From Rhodocyclales bacterium (GTDB lineage: Bacteria > Pseudomonadota > Gammaproteobacteria > Burkholderiales > Rhodocyclaceae): a DNA stretch of 64,000 nt. The notes under the pieces are model-generated. The model saw only the letters and a list, made by a program, of their open reading frames with translations, did no database searches and had not been told where the DNA came from. The number at the start of each line of letters is the position of its first letter. Within the stretch, counting starts at the first letter, position 1. The stretch spans positions 248,001 to 312,000 of the forward strand of contig JACRLX010000007.1 in NCBI GenBank assembly GCA_016235165.1. Reading direction: 5' to 3'. The translations under genes and the position numbers were made by a program. Below, piece by piece: positions 1-10,862 of the stretch.

Positions 1-687
1 AAGGTAGCCGGCCAGCCCGCCCAGCGCGCCGGCCAGGGCGAAGCTCGCCAACTGGTAGCGGAACACCGGGAAGCCAAGCGCGCGCATGCGGTGCTCATTG
101 ACCTTGATGCCGACCAGCGTGCGACCGAAGCTGGAGCCGAGGATGCGCCGCAGCAGGAAGAAGCTTGCGGCGGTGAAGGCCAGCACCAGCCAGTAAAACT
201 GGTCGAGTTTTTCCAGGTTTACCAGCACCGTCTCGCCAAGGTTCATGGTCGGTTTGGCATAGATGTAGATGCCGTCGGAGCCGCCGCCAAGCTTGGTGTC
301 GTGGAAGATGAAGAACAGCATCTGGGCGAAGGCCAGGGTCACCATGATGAAGTAGATGCCGCGCGTGCGCAGCACCAGCAGGCCGGTGACCAGGGCGAAG
401 ACGACGCAGATGCCGAGCGAGGCCGGCAGTGTCCACCACAGGCTGGCTGCCTCGTACTTCGGCCCCATCAGTGCCAGCGCATAGCCGGCCAGGCCAAAGT
501 AGGCGGCATGGCCGAAGCTGACCAGCCCGGTGTAGCCGACCAGCAGATCGAGGCTCATGGCGAAAATGGCCATGATCAGCACCTTGGTCACCAACTGCGT
601 GTAGAAGGTGCTCTCCAGCAGCGGGAACAGCGCGAAGAGGCCGACAACGACCCAGGGCAGCCAGCGGGAGAGCGCGCCGTGGTTCAT
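1..687 (-). CDS. livM: Branched-chain-type ABC transporter permease LivM, 3'-truncated by window edge
   Basis: Inner-membrane permease that pairs with LivH in a HAAT-family ABC importer. The 229 visible codons begin MNHGALSRW and contain several hydrophobic helices plus the conserved stretch GYTGLVSFGHAAYFGLAGYA typical of LivM. Its ATG overlaps the TGA of livH (ATGA), so the two are translationally coupled. The C-terminus and the expected ATPase genes (livG/livF) lie beyond position 1. Because the transporter sits downstream of a benzoate operon, an aromatic acid is a more likely substrate than an amino acid; that is inference from context, since the permease sequence itself only shows the family. 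Confidence 0.9.
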   Translation of the reverse strand, partial: MNHGALSRWLPWVVVGLFALFPLLESTFYTQLVTKVLIMAIFAMSLDLLVGYTGLVSFGHAAYFGLAGYALALMGPKYEAASLWWTLPASLGICVVFALVTGLLVLRTRGIYFIMVTLAFAQMLFFIFHDTKLGGGSDGIYIYAKPTMNLGETVLVNLEKLDQFYWLVLAFTAASFFLLRRILGSSFGRTLVGIKVNEHRMRALGFPVFRYQLASFALAGALGGLAGYL

Positions 688-1553
688 CACTTGCGCCCGA
701 ACAGGCCTTCCGGCCGCCACACCAGCACCACAGCCATCAGCACATAGACGATCATGCCGGCGAAATCCGGCACTAGCACCTGGCCGAAGGTTTCAGCCAG
801 TCCGATCATCAGCGAGGCGGCCATGGCGCCCTTGACCGAACCGATGCCGCCGATCACGACGACGACGAAGCAGATGATCAGCACATGGCTGCCCATGTTC
901 GGCGTCACCGAGGACAGCGGCGCATTGATCATACCGGCGAAGGCGGCGAGGGCCACGCCCATGGCGAACACCAGGGTGTAGATCAGCTTGATGTCGATGC
1001 CCAGCGACTGCACCATGTCACGGTTGCTGGCGCCGGCGCGGATCATCATGCCCAGCCGTGTCTTCTGGATCAGCAGGTAGAGCGCGAGGGCCAGCAGCAG
1101 GCAGACGCCGGAGATGGCCAGGCGATACACCGGGTAGGAAAGGTTCTCGGTCAGCGGAATCGAGGCATTGAGCAGGGCTGGTACAGCGACGCCATGCACG
1201 TCGTCGCCCCAGATGATCGAGCGCAGTTCCTCGAAGACCAGGATCAGGCCGTAGGTCAGCAGCACCTGGTAGAGATGGTCGCGCGTGTAGAGCTGGCGGA
1301 ACAGCAGTTTTTCCAGCGCCATGCCGAGCACCACGGTGAGCGGTATGGCGATGGCGATCGCCGTGGCGAGGTTGCCCGTCATGCTCGCCAGCGACCAGGC
1401 CAGGTAAGCGCCGACCATGTAGAAGCTGCCATGCGCCAGATTGATGATGCCCATGATGCCGAACACCAGCGTCAGGCCGCTCGATACCAGAAACAGCAAC
1501 AGGCCGTATTGCAGGCCGTTGAGCAACTGGATGAGGATGAAGGCGAGATCCAT
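687..1553 (-). CDS. livH: Branched-chain-type ABC transporter permease LivH
   Basis: Full-length 288-residue inner-membrane permease with about eight hydrophobic segments and the LivH signature around residues 35-50 (GIINLAHGSFYMVGAYL) and again near the C-terminus (VVVVIGGIGSVKGA). It forms the membrane channel together with LivM. It follows the binding-protein gene by 138 nt, a gap filled by a palindromic repeat. No strong Shine-Dalgarno precedes the ATG. In Azoarcus, ABC genes of this type near the bzd operon have been proposed to import benzoate; the same job is inferred here. Confidence 0.92.
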   Translation of the reverse strand: MDLAFILIQLLNGLQYGLLLFLVSSGLTLVFGIMGIINLAHGSFYMVGAYLAWSLASMTGNLATAIAIAIPLTVVLGMALEKLLFRQLYTRDHLYQVLLTYGLILVFEELRSIIWGDDVHGVAVPALLNASIPLTENLSYPVYRLAISGVCLLLALALYLLIQKTRLGMMIRAGASNRDMVQSLGIDIKLIYTLVFAMGVALAAFAGMINAPLSSVTPNMGSHVLIICFVVVVIGGIGSVKGAMAASLMIGLAETFGQVLVPDFAGMIVYVLMAVVLVWRPEGLFGRK

Positions 1554-1616
1554 GGAATCGTGATTGAAACGGCGGCAATGATCTGCTACCGCTGACTTGA
1601 AGCCCGACCGGGACCG

Positions 1617-1684
1617 TCATTCCCGCGAAAGCGGGAATCCAGGATCCTCAGCCGGGTGCTGGATCCCCGCTTTCGCGGGGATGA
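1617..1684. repeat. dRS3-like inverted repeat (REP-type element)
   Basis: Two 26-nt arms, 1617-1642 and 1659-1684, are inverted copies differing at two positions. Each arm is itself palindromic: the left has ATTCCC-N8-GGGAAT at 1619-1638, the right ATCCCC-N8-GGGGAT at 1663-1682. ATTCCC-N8-GGGAAT is the consensus of the neisserial dRS3 repeat. It lies between the binding-protein gene and livH, where a strong RNA hairpin could raise binding-protein output relative to the permeases; that role is inferred. Confidence 0.8.
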
Positions 1685-1691
1685 GGTTTTG

Positions 1692-2897
1692 CTATGCCTT
1701 GCAGCCGCGCGCCGGATCGGCGAGCGCCTTCCAGGCCACGCCCATGGTCTTGTTCTCCTTGCCGACCACCTTGCGCAGATACATGTCCTGCACTGGGTTG
1801 TGCGCCTTGGAGAGCGTCCATTGGCCGCGCGGGCTGTCGATCTTGGCGGCTTCCATGCCCTTGATCACGCCGGCCTTGTCGGCGACATTGCCCTTGACGG
1901 CATCGAGGCCGGCCGCCAGCAGCTGGCCGGCGTCATAGCCCTGCACCGCATAGACGTCGGGCTGCAATTTGAAGGTCTTGGCATAGGCCAGGCGGAAGGC
2001 CTTGTCCTTCTTGGTGTCGAGGCCGTCGGCATAGTGCAGCGTGGTTTCCACACCCTCGCCGGCATCGCCCACGGCATCGAGCACGCCGTCGGTGAGGAAG
2101 CCCGAGCCATAGAGCGGAATCTTGCCCTTGAGGCCGGCGGCCTGGTAATCCTTGAGGAATTTGGCGGCACCGCCGCCGGCGAAGAAGGCCACCACGGCAT
2201 CCGGCTTGATGCTGGCGATCTCGGTCAGCAGCGCCTGGAACTCGACCTGCGGGAAGGGCGTGTAGAGCTCCTTGACCAGCTTGCCGCCTTCCTTCTCGAA
2301 GCCTTCCTTGAAGCCTTCCATCATCTCCTCGCCGGCGGCGTACTTCCAGGTGATGAAGACCGCTGTCTTGTGGCCCTTGGCCTTGAGCACCTTGCCCAGG
2401 GCGTGGGTAGTCTGCCAGTTGGAGAAGGAGGTGCGGAAGAAGTTGGGCGCGCACATCGCGCCCGTCATGGCGCCGGCACCGCCGTTGGGGTTGATCCAGA
2501 GCGTGCCGGATTCCTTGAGCACCTTGGCCATGCCCATGACGACGCCGGAATGCACCGTGCCGATGACGACGTCGACCTTGTCGCGCTGCACCAGCTTGTT
2601 GACGTTTTCCGGCGCCTTGGCCGGGTTGGATTCGTCGTCTACCGTGACGAACTCGATCTCGCGCCCGGCGAGCTTGCCGCCGCGCTCGTCGATCGCCAGC
2701 TTGAAGCCGTTGGTGATCGCCACGCCGAGCTGGGCAAAGGTGCCGGTGTAGGGCAACATCAGACCGATCTTGAGTTTGGTCTGCTGGGCCATGACGGTCG
2801 ATGGCAGCAGGGTTCCGACCGCGGTGGCGCCGGCGATGGCTGCCGTTCCCTTGAGGAACCCGCGGCGGGCAAAGACATCCTTGTCGTTCTGGCTCAT
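1692..2897 (-). CDS. ABC transporter periplasmic substrate-binding protein (probable benzoate/aromatic acid uptake)
   Basis: 401-residue periplasmic-binding protein of the Leu/Ile/Val-binding (Peripla_BP_6) family. The ATG at 2897 is chosen over one 12 codons upstream because GGAGGAG lies just before it and the protein then starts with a Tat-type signal (RRGFLKG at residues 10-16, hydrophobic stretch, cleavage near VMAQQ). The mature part begins KLKIGLMLPYTGTFAQLG, typical of the family. It is first in a set with livH and livM and could correspond to the binding protein (BzdB-like) reported near Azoarcus bzd genes. Aromatic acid specificity is inferred from context. Confidence 0.88.
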   Translation of the reverse strand: MSQNDKDVFARRGFLKGTAAIAGATAVGTLLPSTVMAQQTKLKIGLMLPYTGTFAQLGVAITNGFKLAIDERGGKLAGREIEFVTVDDESNPAKAPENVNKLVQRDKVDVVIGTVHSGVVMGMAKVLKESGTLWINPNGGAGAMTGAMCAPNFFRTSFSNWQTTHALGKVLKAKGHKTAVFITWKYAAGEEMMEGFKEGFEKEGGKLVKELYTPFPQVEFQALLTEIASIKPDAVVAFFAGGGAAKFLKDYQAAGLKGKIPLYGSGFLTDGVLDAVGDAGEGVETTLHYADGLDTKKDKAFRLAYAKTFKLQPDVYAVQGYDAGQLLAAGLDAVKGNVADKAGVIKGMEAAKIDSPRGQWTLSKAHNPVQDMYLRKVVGKENKTMGVAWKALADPARGCKA

Positions 2898-3090
2898 TGT
2901 TTCTCCTCCATGGTTATGGGTGCGGCCTGTCATTCGGCCATTCCAAAGCGCGCCAGACTATAGCAGCATCCTGTTGCCGATGCGTCGAGCCCGACCGCGC
3001 GTGGAACGTGGTTTCTCGGGTAATTTCCGAATGCCATCCCAGTATAGGAAGCAAACATCAAATCCCTGTCATGGGAACGTCAAATCTTTG

Positions 3091-4411
<1,321 letters not shown>

Positions 4412-4428
<17 letters not shown>

Positions 4429-5101
4429 CGATCACCGCAAATCGGTAGCCAACGCCATGCACGGTCTCGATCGGCGCATTGCCACGGACATCGGTCAGGG
4501 CGCGGCGCAGCATGTGCATGTGGCTGCGCAGGGAATCGCTTTGCGGGTGCTCGTCGCCCCACAGTTCGCGCTCCAGTTCGGCACGGGTGAATACGCGGTG
4601 CGGCGAGGCGATCAGCATCTCCAGCAGGCGCAGGCACTTGCGCGACAGATGCACCGAGCGCCCGTCCACCGTCACCGCGAGGTTGTCCGGGTCGTACTCG
4701 ATCGCCTCGTAGCGCAGGCGCTTGTTCACCACCCGCCCGCGTCGCCGCACCACCAGCGCGTTGAGTCGCGCCTCGACTTCGCGCAGGGCGAAGGGCTTGA
4801 CCAGGTAGTCGTCGGCGCCGGAATCGAAGGCCGCCAGCTTGTCGTCGAGCAGGTCGCGCGCGGTGAGTATCAACACCGGAACGTCCTGCTTGGCCTCGCG
4901 GCGCAGCTTGCGGCACAGGCCGAGGCCGTCGACCCCGGGCAGGCCGAGGTCGAGCACGATGGCATCGAAATCCCCGGACACGGCGAGGTGCATGCCGGTG
5001 ACGCCGTCGCGCGCCAGATCGACGACGTTGCCGCGCCCCTCGAGGAACTCATAGAGGTTGCCGGCGATGTCGAGGTCGTCCTCGATGATCAGGACGCGCA
5101 T
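4412..5101 (-). CDS. OmpR/PhoB-family response regulator
   Basis: 229 residues with an N-terminal receiver domain (acidic pair Asp8/Asp9, phospho-acceptor Asp51 in IVLDLGLPG, conserved KPF near residue 104) and a C-terminal winged-helix DNA-binding domain ending HGVGYRFAV. It partners with the overlapping downstream kinase. The gene starts only 21 nt after the bzdA stop codon, which suggests read-through from the benzoate operon. It could control the neighbouring transporter or be unrelated to benzoate; the sequence does not say which. Confidence 0.93.
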
Positions 5102-5122
5102 GGCGATGTCCGGGCCAGCGGC

Positions 5123-6703
5123 TCAACGCAGCTTGAAGCGCTGGATCTTGCCGGTCGCCGTCTTCGGCAGCTCGGCGACGAACTCGATCCAGCGCGGGTA
5201 CTTGTAGGGTGCCAGTTTTTCCTTGACGTGGACTTTCAGCGCCTCCTTCAAGGCATCCGAGCCCTCGATGCCCTGCTTGAGCACCACGTAGGCCTTGGGC
5301 TTGATCAGCTCGTCGGTATCGGCATGCGCGACCACGGCGGCTTCGAGGATGTCCGGATGGGTCATCAGCGCCGCCTCGACCTCGAAGGGCGAGACGTAGA
5401 TGCCGGAAACCTTGAGCATGTCGTCGGAGCGGCCGCAGTACTGGTAGAAGCCGTCGTCGATCTCGATGTACTTGTCGCCGCTGCGCGTCCAGTCGCCCAT
5501 GAAGGTATGGCGCGACTTCTCGCGGTTGTTCCAGTACAAGGCCGCCGCACTCGGGCCCCTGATCTGCAGTTCGCCGATCTCGCCCTTCGGCACCAGGTTG
5601 CCGTCCTCGCCGATGAGCCTGATCTCGTAGCCCGGCACCGGCTTGCCCGTGGTGCCGTAGCGCACTTCGCCGGCGCGATTGGAAAGGAAGATGTGCAGCA
5701 TCTCGGTCGAGCCGATGCCGTCGAGGATTTCCACGCCCAGGGTCTCGGTCCAGCGCTTGCCGATGTCCGCCGGCAGCGCCTCGCCCGCCGAGGTGCACAC
5801 GCGAAGCCTGGAAAGTTCGCCGCGCCTGGGCATCTCCGGGCTCGCCAGCAGGGCGGCATAGAGCGTCGGCACACCGTAGAAGATGGTCGGGTCGTGCTTG
5901 CGCAGGCGCTGGAACACGGCTTGCGGCGTCGGCCGCTCCGCCATCAGCACGGCCGTCGCGCCGACCGCCATCGGAAAGGTCAGGCCATTCCCCAGGCCGT
6001 AGGCGAAGAACAGCTTGGCTGCCGAAAACACCAGGTCGATTTCCTTGATGCCGAGCACGCCGACGCCATACAGCTCGGCGGTCTGGATCAGGTGGGAATG
6101 CAGATGCACCGTGCCCTTGGGCGTGCCGGTGGAACCCGAGGAGTAAAGCCAGAAGCAGAAATCGTCGCAGGTCGTGTCGGCCGGCTCGAAGCTGGTCGCG
6201 GCCCCGGCCATCAGATCGCTCATCAGCAGCCGGCCCTTGCCGTCCTTGCCCGAGACGACGACGTTCTTCAGCGTCGGATGCTTGCCGACGATGCCTTCGA
6301 AGGCCGGCCACAGGGCCTCGGACACCACCAGGGTACGGGCGCGCGAATCGCCGAGCATGAAGTCATAGTCCTTCGCGGTCAGCAGCGTGTTGGCGGCGAT
6401 GGGCACGATGCCGGCCTGGATGCTGCCGAGGAAGGCGGTCGGGAAGTCGATGGTGTCGAGCAGGCAGAGCATGATGCGCTCCTCCTGCTGCATGCCCAGG
6501 CCCGCCAGCACGTTGCCGAAGCGATTGACGCGCTCGGCCAGATCGCCATAGCTGTAACTGCCGGCGTCGTCGATGAAGGCCGGCTTGTTCGCTCTGCCTG
6601 CCTTCAGGTTGCGCTGGATCAGGTCCCAGGCGGCGTTGAACTGGCGCGGGATGCTTACTCTCGGGGGCGAGGCGCCGTGGTCGGCGGAACTCAATTCTGG
6701 CAT
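5123..6703 (-). CDS. bzdA: Benzoate-CoA ligase
   Basis: 526-residue AMP-forming acyl-CoA synthetase that activates benzoate to benzoyl-CoA with ATP and CoA, the entry step for both the anaerobic and the hybrid aerobic routes. ANL-family motifs are present: P-loop-like YSSGSTGTPKGT at 187-198, the adenylate-binding STEML region, YCGRSDDMLKVSGIYVSP near the hinge, and the catalytic lysine in KTATGKIQRFKLR at the C-terminus, which is the benzoate-CoA ligase form. GGAGGAG precedes the ATG. As in Azoarcus it is the last enzyme gene of the bzd run, but here a caspase-domain gene separates it from gcdH. Confidence 0.95.
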   Translation of the reverse strand: MPELSSADHGASPPRVSIPRQFNAAWDLIQRNLKAGRANKPAFIDDAGSYSYGDLAERVNRFGNVLAGLGMQQEERIMLCLLDTIDFPTAFLGSIQAGIVPIAANTLLTAKDYDFMLGDSRARTLVVSEALWPAFEGIVGKHPTLKNVVVSGKDGKGRLLMSDLMAGAATSFEPADTTCDDFCFWLYSSGSTGTPKGTVHLHSHLIQTAELYGVGVLGIKEIDLVFSAAKLFFAYGLGNGLTFPMAVGATAVLMAERPTPQAVFQRLRKHDPTIFYGVPTLYAALLASPEMPRRGELSRLRVCTSAGEALPADIGKRWTETLGVEILDGIGSTEMLHIFLSNRAGEVRYGTTGKPVPGYEIRLIGEDGNLVPKGEIGELQIRGPSAAALYWNNREKSRHTFMGDWTRSGDKYIEIDDGFYQYCGRSDDMLKVSGIYVSPFEVEAALMTHPDILEAAVVAHADTDELIKPKAYVVLKQGIEGSDALKEALKVHVKEKLAPYKYPRWIEFVAELPKTATGKIQRFKLR

Positions 6704-6763
6704 GTCGTTCTCCTCCTCCGCCCTGCGGCGGATGTCATGTTGATCGGCCCGCGGGCCGGTAAT

Positions 6764-8761
6764 TCAATGTCGGGCAACCCGAAAACCAAGATTCTCGTGG
6801 CGCTCATCCCTGGTATCGCGATCCCGATAGGCCGCGCGCACCGTTCCCGGCTTGCTGTTCCAGGCACCGCCGCGAAATACGCGAATATCGCAGCTGCCGG
6901 TGGAACGCGCTTCCGTCTGTGCGGAGGCTCCGCCATATCCCTGGTTCCAGCAATCCTCGACCCATTCCCAAACGTTGCCGAGCATGTCGTGCAAGCCGTA
7001 GGCATTCGGTGGAAAGCGACCGACCGGCGCGGTGTGCGCATATCCGTCGGCACAGGGGAACGACTGCATGCCGCGAGCCGTTGCCTTGAAAGCACTGTCG
7101 GCAACGCTGGCATATTTGCAGGCCGTGGCCGCTGAGCCATCCGCCCAATAACGGCTGCCCGTGGTACCGCCCCGCGCCGCATATTCCCATTCGGCCTCGC
7201 TGGGCAGGCGGTAGGGCTTGCCGGTTTTCCGGCTCAGCCAGGCGACATAGGCCTGGGCGTCATCCCAACTGACGCAGACAACGGGCTCGGCATCCAACTG
7301 CTGGAATCCGGGGTTTTGCCAGTTTGCCTTCGGATTGTTGAGAAAGCGTCCGCTCCGCGTCGAATTGCATCCGGCGGGAAGGCTGCGACCGGTTTCTTTG
7401 ACGAACGCGCCGTATTGGCTCCGGGTGACCTCGAATTTTCCGATCGCGAAGGGCGCGGTAACCTGGACTCGGCGCGCCGGCAGTTCATCCGGTTCCGCCA
7501 GAAGATCGTTGTCGCTGCTGCCCATGACAAAGTTTCCGGCCGGAAGCGTGACCATCTGCGGACATTCCGGGCAATCGCGGAATTCGGTGCCCGGCACAGG
7601 CAAGTCGGGGCTACCCGTTCTTGAGCTGCCGGCAATGCCCGACGAAATCGTCGGCGCCGGTTCCAGCCTGGGCGGAACCGGTAGGGTAGCCGGCGCCGCG
7701 ATCGGGCTCTGCGTCGGCGCCAGCGAAGCTACTTCGGTCGGCGCCCCGGCACCATACTTCTGCATCACCCAACGCGCATACGCGGCACGCGGCCCGGATG
7801 AGAAACGTTCGAGATAGGCCTTGAAATCGGCGGCGTTCCTGCTGTCCTTGATGCGCTCCCAGAAGGCCCTTTCCTGCACCGGATCGTATTTGACGATAGC
7901 TTGTTCCTGATCGGCCTCCGTGCCGGATTTCAGCACGGCAAGGGGCGCCCGCGCCGCCGCCTGGTCTTGCACAGGATCGAAATAGAAACTGCCCACCATC
8001 GAGCTGGAAATCCAGGGCACCTGGTCGCCATTCGTTTCCTGTACCACGGCGCCGCGCACGCGGCCGAAGACCTTGTCGATATCGCTATCCTCGACATCCA
8101 GCGATTGAAGCAGATACTTCGTATACAGTCCGTTGCGGCCCTCGCCGTCGGCGGCCGTCGCCCCTGGCGAAGTTGCATAGGCAATGAAGGTTCCGCGCTC
8201 GGCACGGCCGACGTTCATTACGCCAAGGCCCCTGGAAATCGACCGCTTGGCCTGCTGAAACGGGTTGTTGCGACAGGCGTCGAGGATCACCACGTTAACC
8301 CGGTTTCCCGCTTCCGCCATGCGCGAGAGCACGTATTCCGCGCTCACCGACTTGAAGGCGATATCGGCTTCGTTGTCGAAACCGACGTCGATCGGGATCA
8401 GGAAGTTCTGTTCCTTGAGCTGAATGCCATGCCCGGCAAAGAAAAACAGGCCGACACCGCCCTTGCGCAGATGGTTGCTGAAGGTTTCAACAGCCTCCTT
8501 CAGGCCCCGTTCGCTGATGTTTTCCCGCACCAGGACCTTGAATCCCTTGCGTTCCAGCGCATGGGCAAGGTCGGCCGCGTCGTTGGCGGGGTTCGACAGG
8601 GGAGCCAGCTTGTAATTGGAATTGCCGATGATCAGGGCCACGCGCGCCTCATCCGATCGGGCCACTGCCGCATGCAGCAAGCCGAACACCACGACGAAGG
8701 AAAGCAGCAATGCCTTTTTCACACGCGTTCGAACGGATATCGATTTGAATTTTGACGTCAT
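6764..8761 (-). CDS. Exported caspase-like (peptidase C14) protein with C-terminal FGE-sulfatase domain
   Basis: About 665 residues. An N-terminal hydrophobic signal (residues about 15-35) precedes a caspase/metacaspase domain (about 38-270) with both catalytic residues: His111 in FFFAGHGIQ and Cys163 in VILDACRNN. A Pro/Ala-rich linker leads to a formylglycine-generating-enzyme-like (FGE-sulfatase) domain from about residue 395, with WEYAARGG, GLHDMLGNVWEWVEDC and FRGGAWN. The domain pair occurs in many bacteria; its substrate is unknown. The ATG at 8761 fits a signal peptide, but a GTG at 8797 behind AGGGAG adds 12 residues and is an alternative. It sits on the operon strand between gcdH and bzdA, where the Azoarcus order has no such gene. 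Confidence 0.88.
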   Translation of the reverse strand: MTSKFKSISVRTRVKKALLLSFVVVFGLLHAAVARSDEARVALIIGNSNYKLAPLSNPANDAADLAHALERKGFKVLVRENISERGLKEAVETFSNHLRKGGVGLFFFAGHGIQLKEQNFLIPIDVGFDNEADIAFKSVSAEYVLSRMAEAGNRVNVVILDACRNNPFQQAKRSISRGLGVMNVGRAERGTFIAYATSPGATAADGEGRNGLYTKYLLQSLDVEDSDIDKVFGRVRGAVVQETNGDQVPWISSSMVGSFYFDPVQDQAAARAPLAVLKSGTEADQEQAIVKYDPVQERAFWERIKDSRNAADFKAYLERFSSGPRAAYARWVMQKYGAGAPTEVASLAPTQSPIAAPATLPVPPRLEPAPTISSGIAGSSRTGSPDLPVPGTEFRDCPECPQMVTLPAGNFVMGSSDNDLLAEPDELPARRVQVTAPFAIGKFEVTRSQYGAFVKETGRSLPAGCNSTRSGRFLNNPKANWQNPGFQQLDAEPVVCVSWDDAQAYVAWLSRKTGKPYRLPSEAEWEYAARGGTTGSRYWADGSAATACKYASVADSAFKATARGMQSFPCADGYAHTAPVGRFPPNAYGLHDMLGNVWEWVEDCWNQGYGGASAQTEARSTGSCDIRVFRGGAWNSKPGTVRAAYRDRDTRDERHENLGFRVARH

Positions 8762-8890
8762 GGGACCGAAAGCCGCAAAGCCTTCGGTCGATGACACATC
8801 TCCCTGAGAAAAGACTACACGCTTCCCGCATCGAAATCCAGAAACGAAAAGCGAATTTGAACAAAAGCCCCTGAGCCCGGCCCTCGGGAT

Positions 8891-10072
8891 TCAGGAAAAC
8901 GCCGGGATGCCGGTCTGGGCGCGACCGAGGATCAGGGCGTGGACATCGTGCGTACCCTCGTAGGTATTCACCACTTCGAGGTTGACCACATGGCGGATCA
9001 CGCCGAACTCGTCCGAGATGCCGTTGCCGCCGAGCATGTCGCGCGCCATGCGGGCGACGACCAGCGCCTTGCCGCAGGAGTTGCGCTTCATGATCGAAGT
9101 GATCTCCACCGCCGCCGTGCCTTCGTCCTTCATGCGGCCCAGGCGCAGGCAGCCTTGCAGACCCAGCGTGATCTCGGTCTGCATTTCGGCCAGCTTCCAC
9201 TGGATCAACTGGTTGGCGGCCAGCGGGCGGCCGAACTGCTTGCGGTCCAGGGTGTATTGGCGCGCGGTGTGCCAGCAGAACTCGGCGGCGCCCAGCGCGC
9301 CCCAGGCGATGCCGTAGCGGGCGGAATTGAGGCAGGTGAACGGGCCCTTCAGGCCGCGCACGTCCGGGAAGGCGTTTTCCTCCGGGCAGAACACCTCGTC
9401 CATGACGATCTCGCCGGTGATCGAGGCACGCAGTCCGACCTTGCCGTGGATCGCCGGGGCGGAGAGGCCCTTCCAGCCTTTCTCCAGCACGAAGCCGCGG
9501 ATCTGGCCGCCGTCGTCCTTGGCCCATACCACGAAGACGTCGGCGATCGGGCTGTTGGTGATCCACATCTTGGAACCCGACAGGCTGTAGCCGCCCGGCA
9601 CGGCGCGCGCGCGGGTGACCATGGAGCCGGGGTCGGAGCCGTGGTTGGGCTCGGTCAGGCCGAAGCAGCCGATCAGCTCGCCGGTGGCAAGCCGGGGCAG
9701 GTATTTCTGCTTGGTCGCCTCGTTGCCGAACTCGTTGATCGGCACCATCACCAGCGAGGACTGCACGCTCATCATCGAGCGATAGCCGGAATCGACGCGC
9801 TCCACTTCCCGCGCGGCAAGGCCATAGCAAACGTAGTTGAGGCCGGCGCCGCCGTAGGCCTCGGGAATCGTGGTGCCGAGCAGGCCCAGATCGCCCATCT
9901 CGCGGAAAATGGCCGGGTCGGTCTGCTCCTTGCGGAAGGCCTCCAGCACGCGCGGCGCCAGTTTGTCCTGGGCATAGGCGGCGGCCGCATCGCGCACCAT
10001 GCGCTCGTCCTCGGTGAGCTGCGTGTCGAGCAGCAGCGGGTCTTCCCAGTTGAAACTTGCCTTGCCGGCCAT
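8891..10072 (-). CDS. gcdH: Glutaryl-CoA dehydrogenase (decarboxylating)
   Basis: 393-residue acyl-CoA dehydrogenase that oxidises and decarboxylates glutaryl-CoA to crotonyl-CoA, a late step of anaerobic benzoyl-CoA breakdown. Evidence: family length, FAD-binding [24 protein letters not shown], and the C-terminal catalytic-Glu segment [20 protein letters not shown], which matches GcdH better than general acyl-CoA dehydrogenases. The ATG at 10072 follows GGAAGGA. It lies 41 nt behind bzdZ on the same strand, so the lower pathway is wired into the operon. Longer in-frame extensions upstream run through bzdZ in another frame and are not real. Confidence 0.93.
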   Translation of the reverse strand: MAGKASFNWEDPLLLDTQLTEDERMVRDAAAAYAQDKLAPRVLEAFRKEQTDPAIFREMGDLGLLGTTIPEAYGGAGLNYVCYGLAAREVERVDSGYRSMMSVQSSLVMVPINEFGNEATKQKYLPRLATGELIGCFGLTEPNHGSDPGSMVTRARAVPGGYSLSGSKMWITNSPIADVFVVWAKDDGGQIRGFVLEKGWKGLSAPAIHGKVGLRASITGEIVMDEVFCPEENAFPDVRGLKGPFTCLNSARYGIAWGALGAAEFCWHTARQYTLDRKQFGRPLAANQLIQWKLAEMQTEITLGLQGCLRLGRMKDEGTAAVEITSIMKRNSCGKALVVARMARDMLGGNGISDEFGVIRHVVNLEVVNTYEGTHDVHALILGRAQTGIPAFS

Positions 10073-10113
10073 CGCGTTTCCTTCCGTAAGTGTTCTATGA
10101 ATTGGTTGGCATT

Positions 10114-10860
10114 TCAGTGAATCGTCATGCCGCCGTCTGCGGCCAGAATCTGCCCGGTGACATAGGCCGATGCGTCCGAAGCGAAGAACAGGAACACCGG
10201 CGCAATCTCCTCCGGCTCGGCCCAGCGACCCAGGGGAATGCGGTCGAGGTACTTGTCCTTGAACTTCTCGTCGGTGCGGATCACCTCGGTCATCGGCGTC
10301 GCCGCCCCCGGAGCAATGGCGTTGGCGGTGATGTTGTAGCGCGCCAGCTCCTTCGCCGTGCTCTTGGTCATGCCGAGGATACCGGCCTTTGCCGCGCTGT
10401 AGTTGATCTGGCCGATGGTGCCGAGCACTCCGGCGGCCGAGGTGACGTAGATGATGCGCCCGTACTTCCTCTCGATCATGCCGCCAACCACGGCCTGCAG
10501 GCAGTTCATGGCGCCGGTGAGATGCACGGCGATGACCTGGTTCCACTGCTCCGGCGTCATCTTGTGCAGCATCGCCGTGCGCGTGATCCCGGCGTTGTTC
10601 ACCAGGATGTCGATGCGCCCCCAGGCGGCGCTGACCTTCACCGCCATGGCCTCGACCTGCTCGCGGTTCGAGACGTCGCAGGCCACGCCGATCGCCGTCC
10701 CGCCAGCGCCGACTATTGCCGCAGCGACCTTCTCGGCCGCCTCGCCGTTCATGTCCACCACCGCCACCCTGGCACCCTCGCGGGCATAGGCGGTGGCGAC
10801 ACAGGCGCCGATGCCCTGCCCGGCGCCGGTGACGATGGCAACGCGATCCTTGAGTTGCAC
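10114..10860 (-). CDS. bzdZ: Short-chain dehydrogenase BzdZ (predicted hydroxyacyl-CoA dehydrogenase)
   Basis: 248-residue SDR with the NAD(P)-binding TGAGQGIG near residues 11-18, NNAG near 85, and the catalytic Ser and YSAAKAG motif around 150. FabG-like in length and motifs. It starts with GTG at 10860, two nucleotides after the bzdY stop, so it is translationally linked to bzdY. In Azoarcus the gene at this position is bzdZ and is thought to act as a 3-hydroxyacyl-CoA dehydrogenase on ring-opened intermediates; I transfer that role by order and family, not by direct substrate evidence. Confidence 0.88.
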   Translation of the reverse strand: MQLKDRVAIVTGAGQGIGACVATAYAREGARVAVVDMNGEAAEKVAAAIVGAGGTAIGVACDVSNREQVEAMAVKVSAAWGRIDILVNNAGITRTAMLHKMTPEQWNQVIAVHLTGAMNCLQAVVGGMIERKYGRIIYVTSAAGVLGTIGQINYSAAKAGILGMTKSTAKELARYNITANAIAPGAATPMTEVIRTDEKFKDKYLDRIPLGRWAEPEEIAPVFLFFASDASAYVTGQILAADGGMTIH

Positions 10861-10862
10861 GA

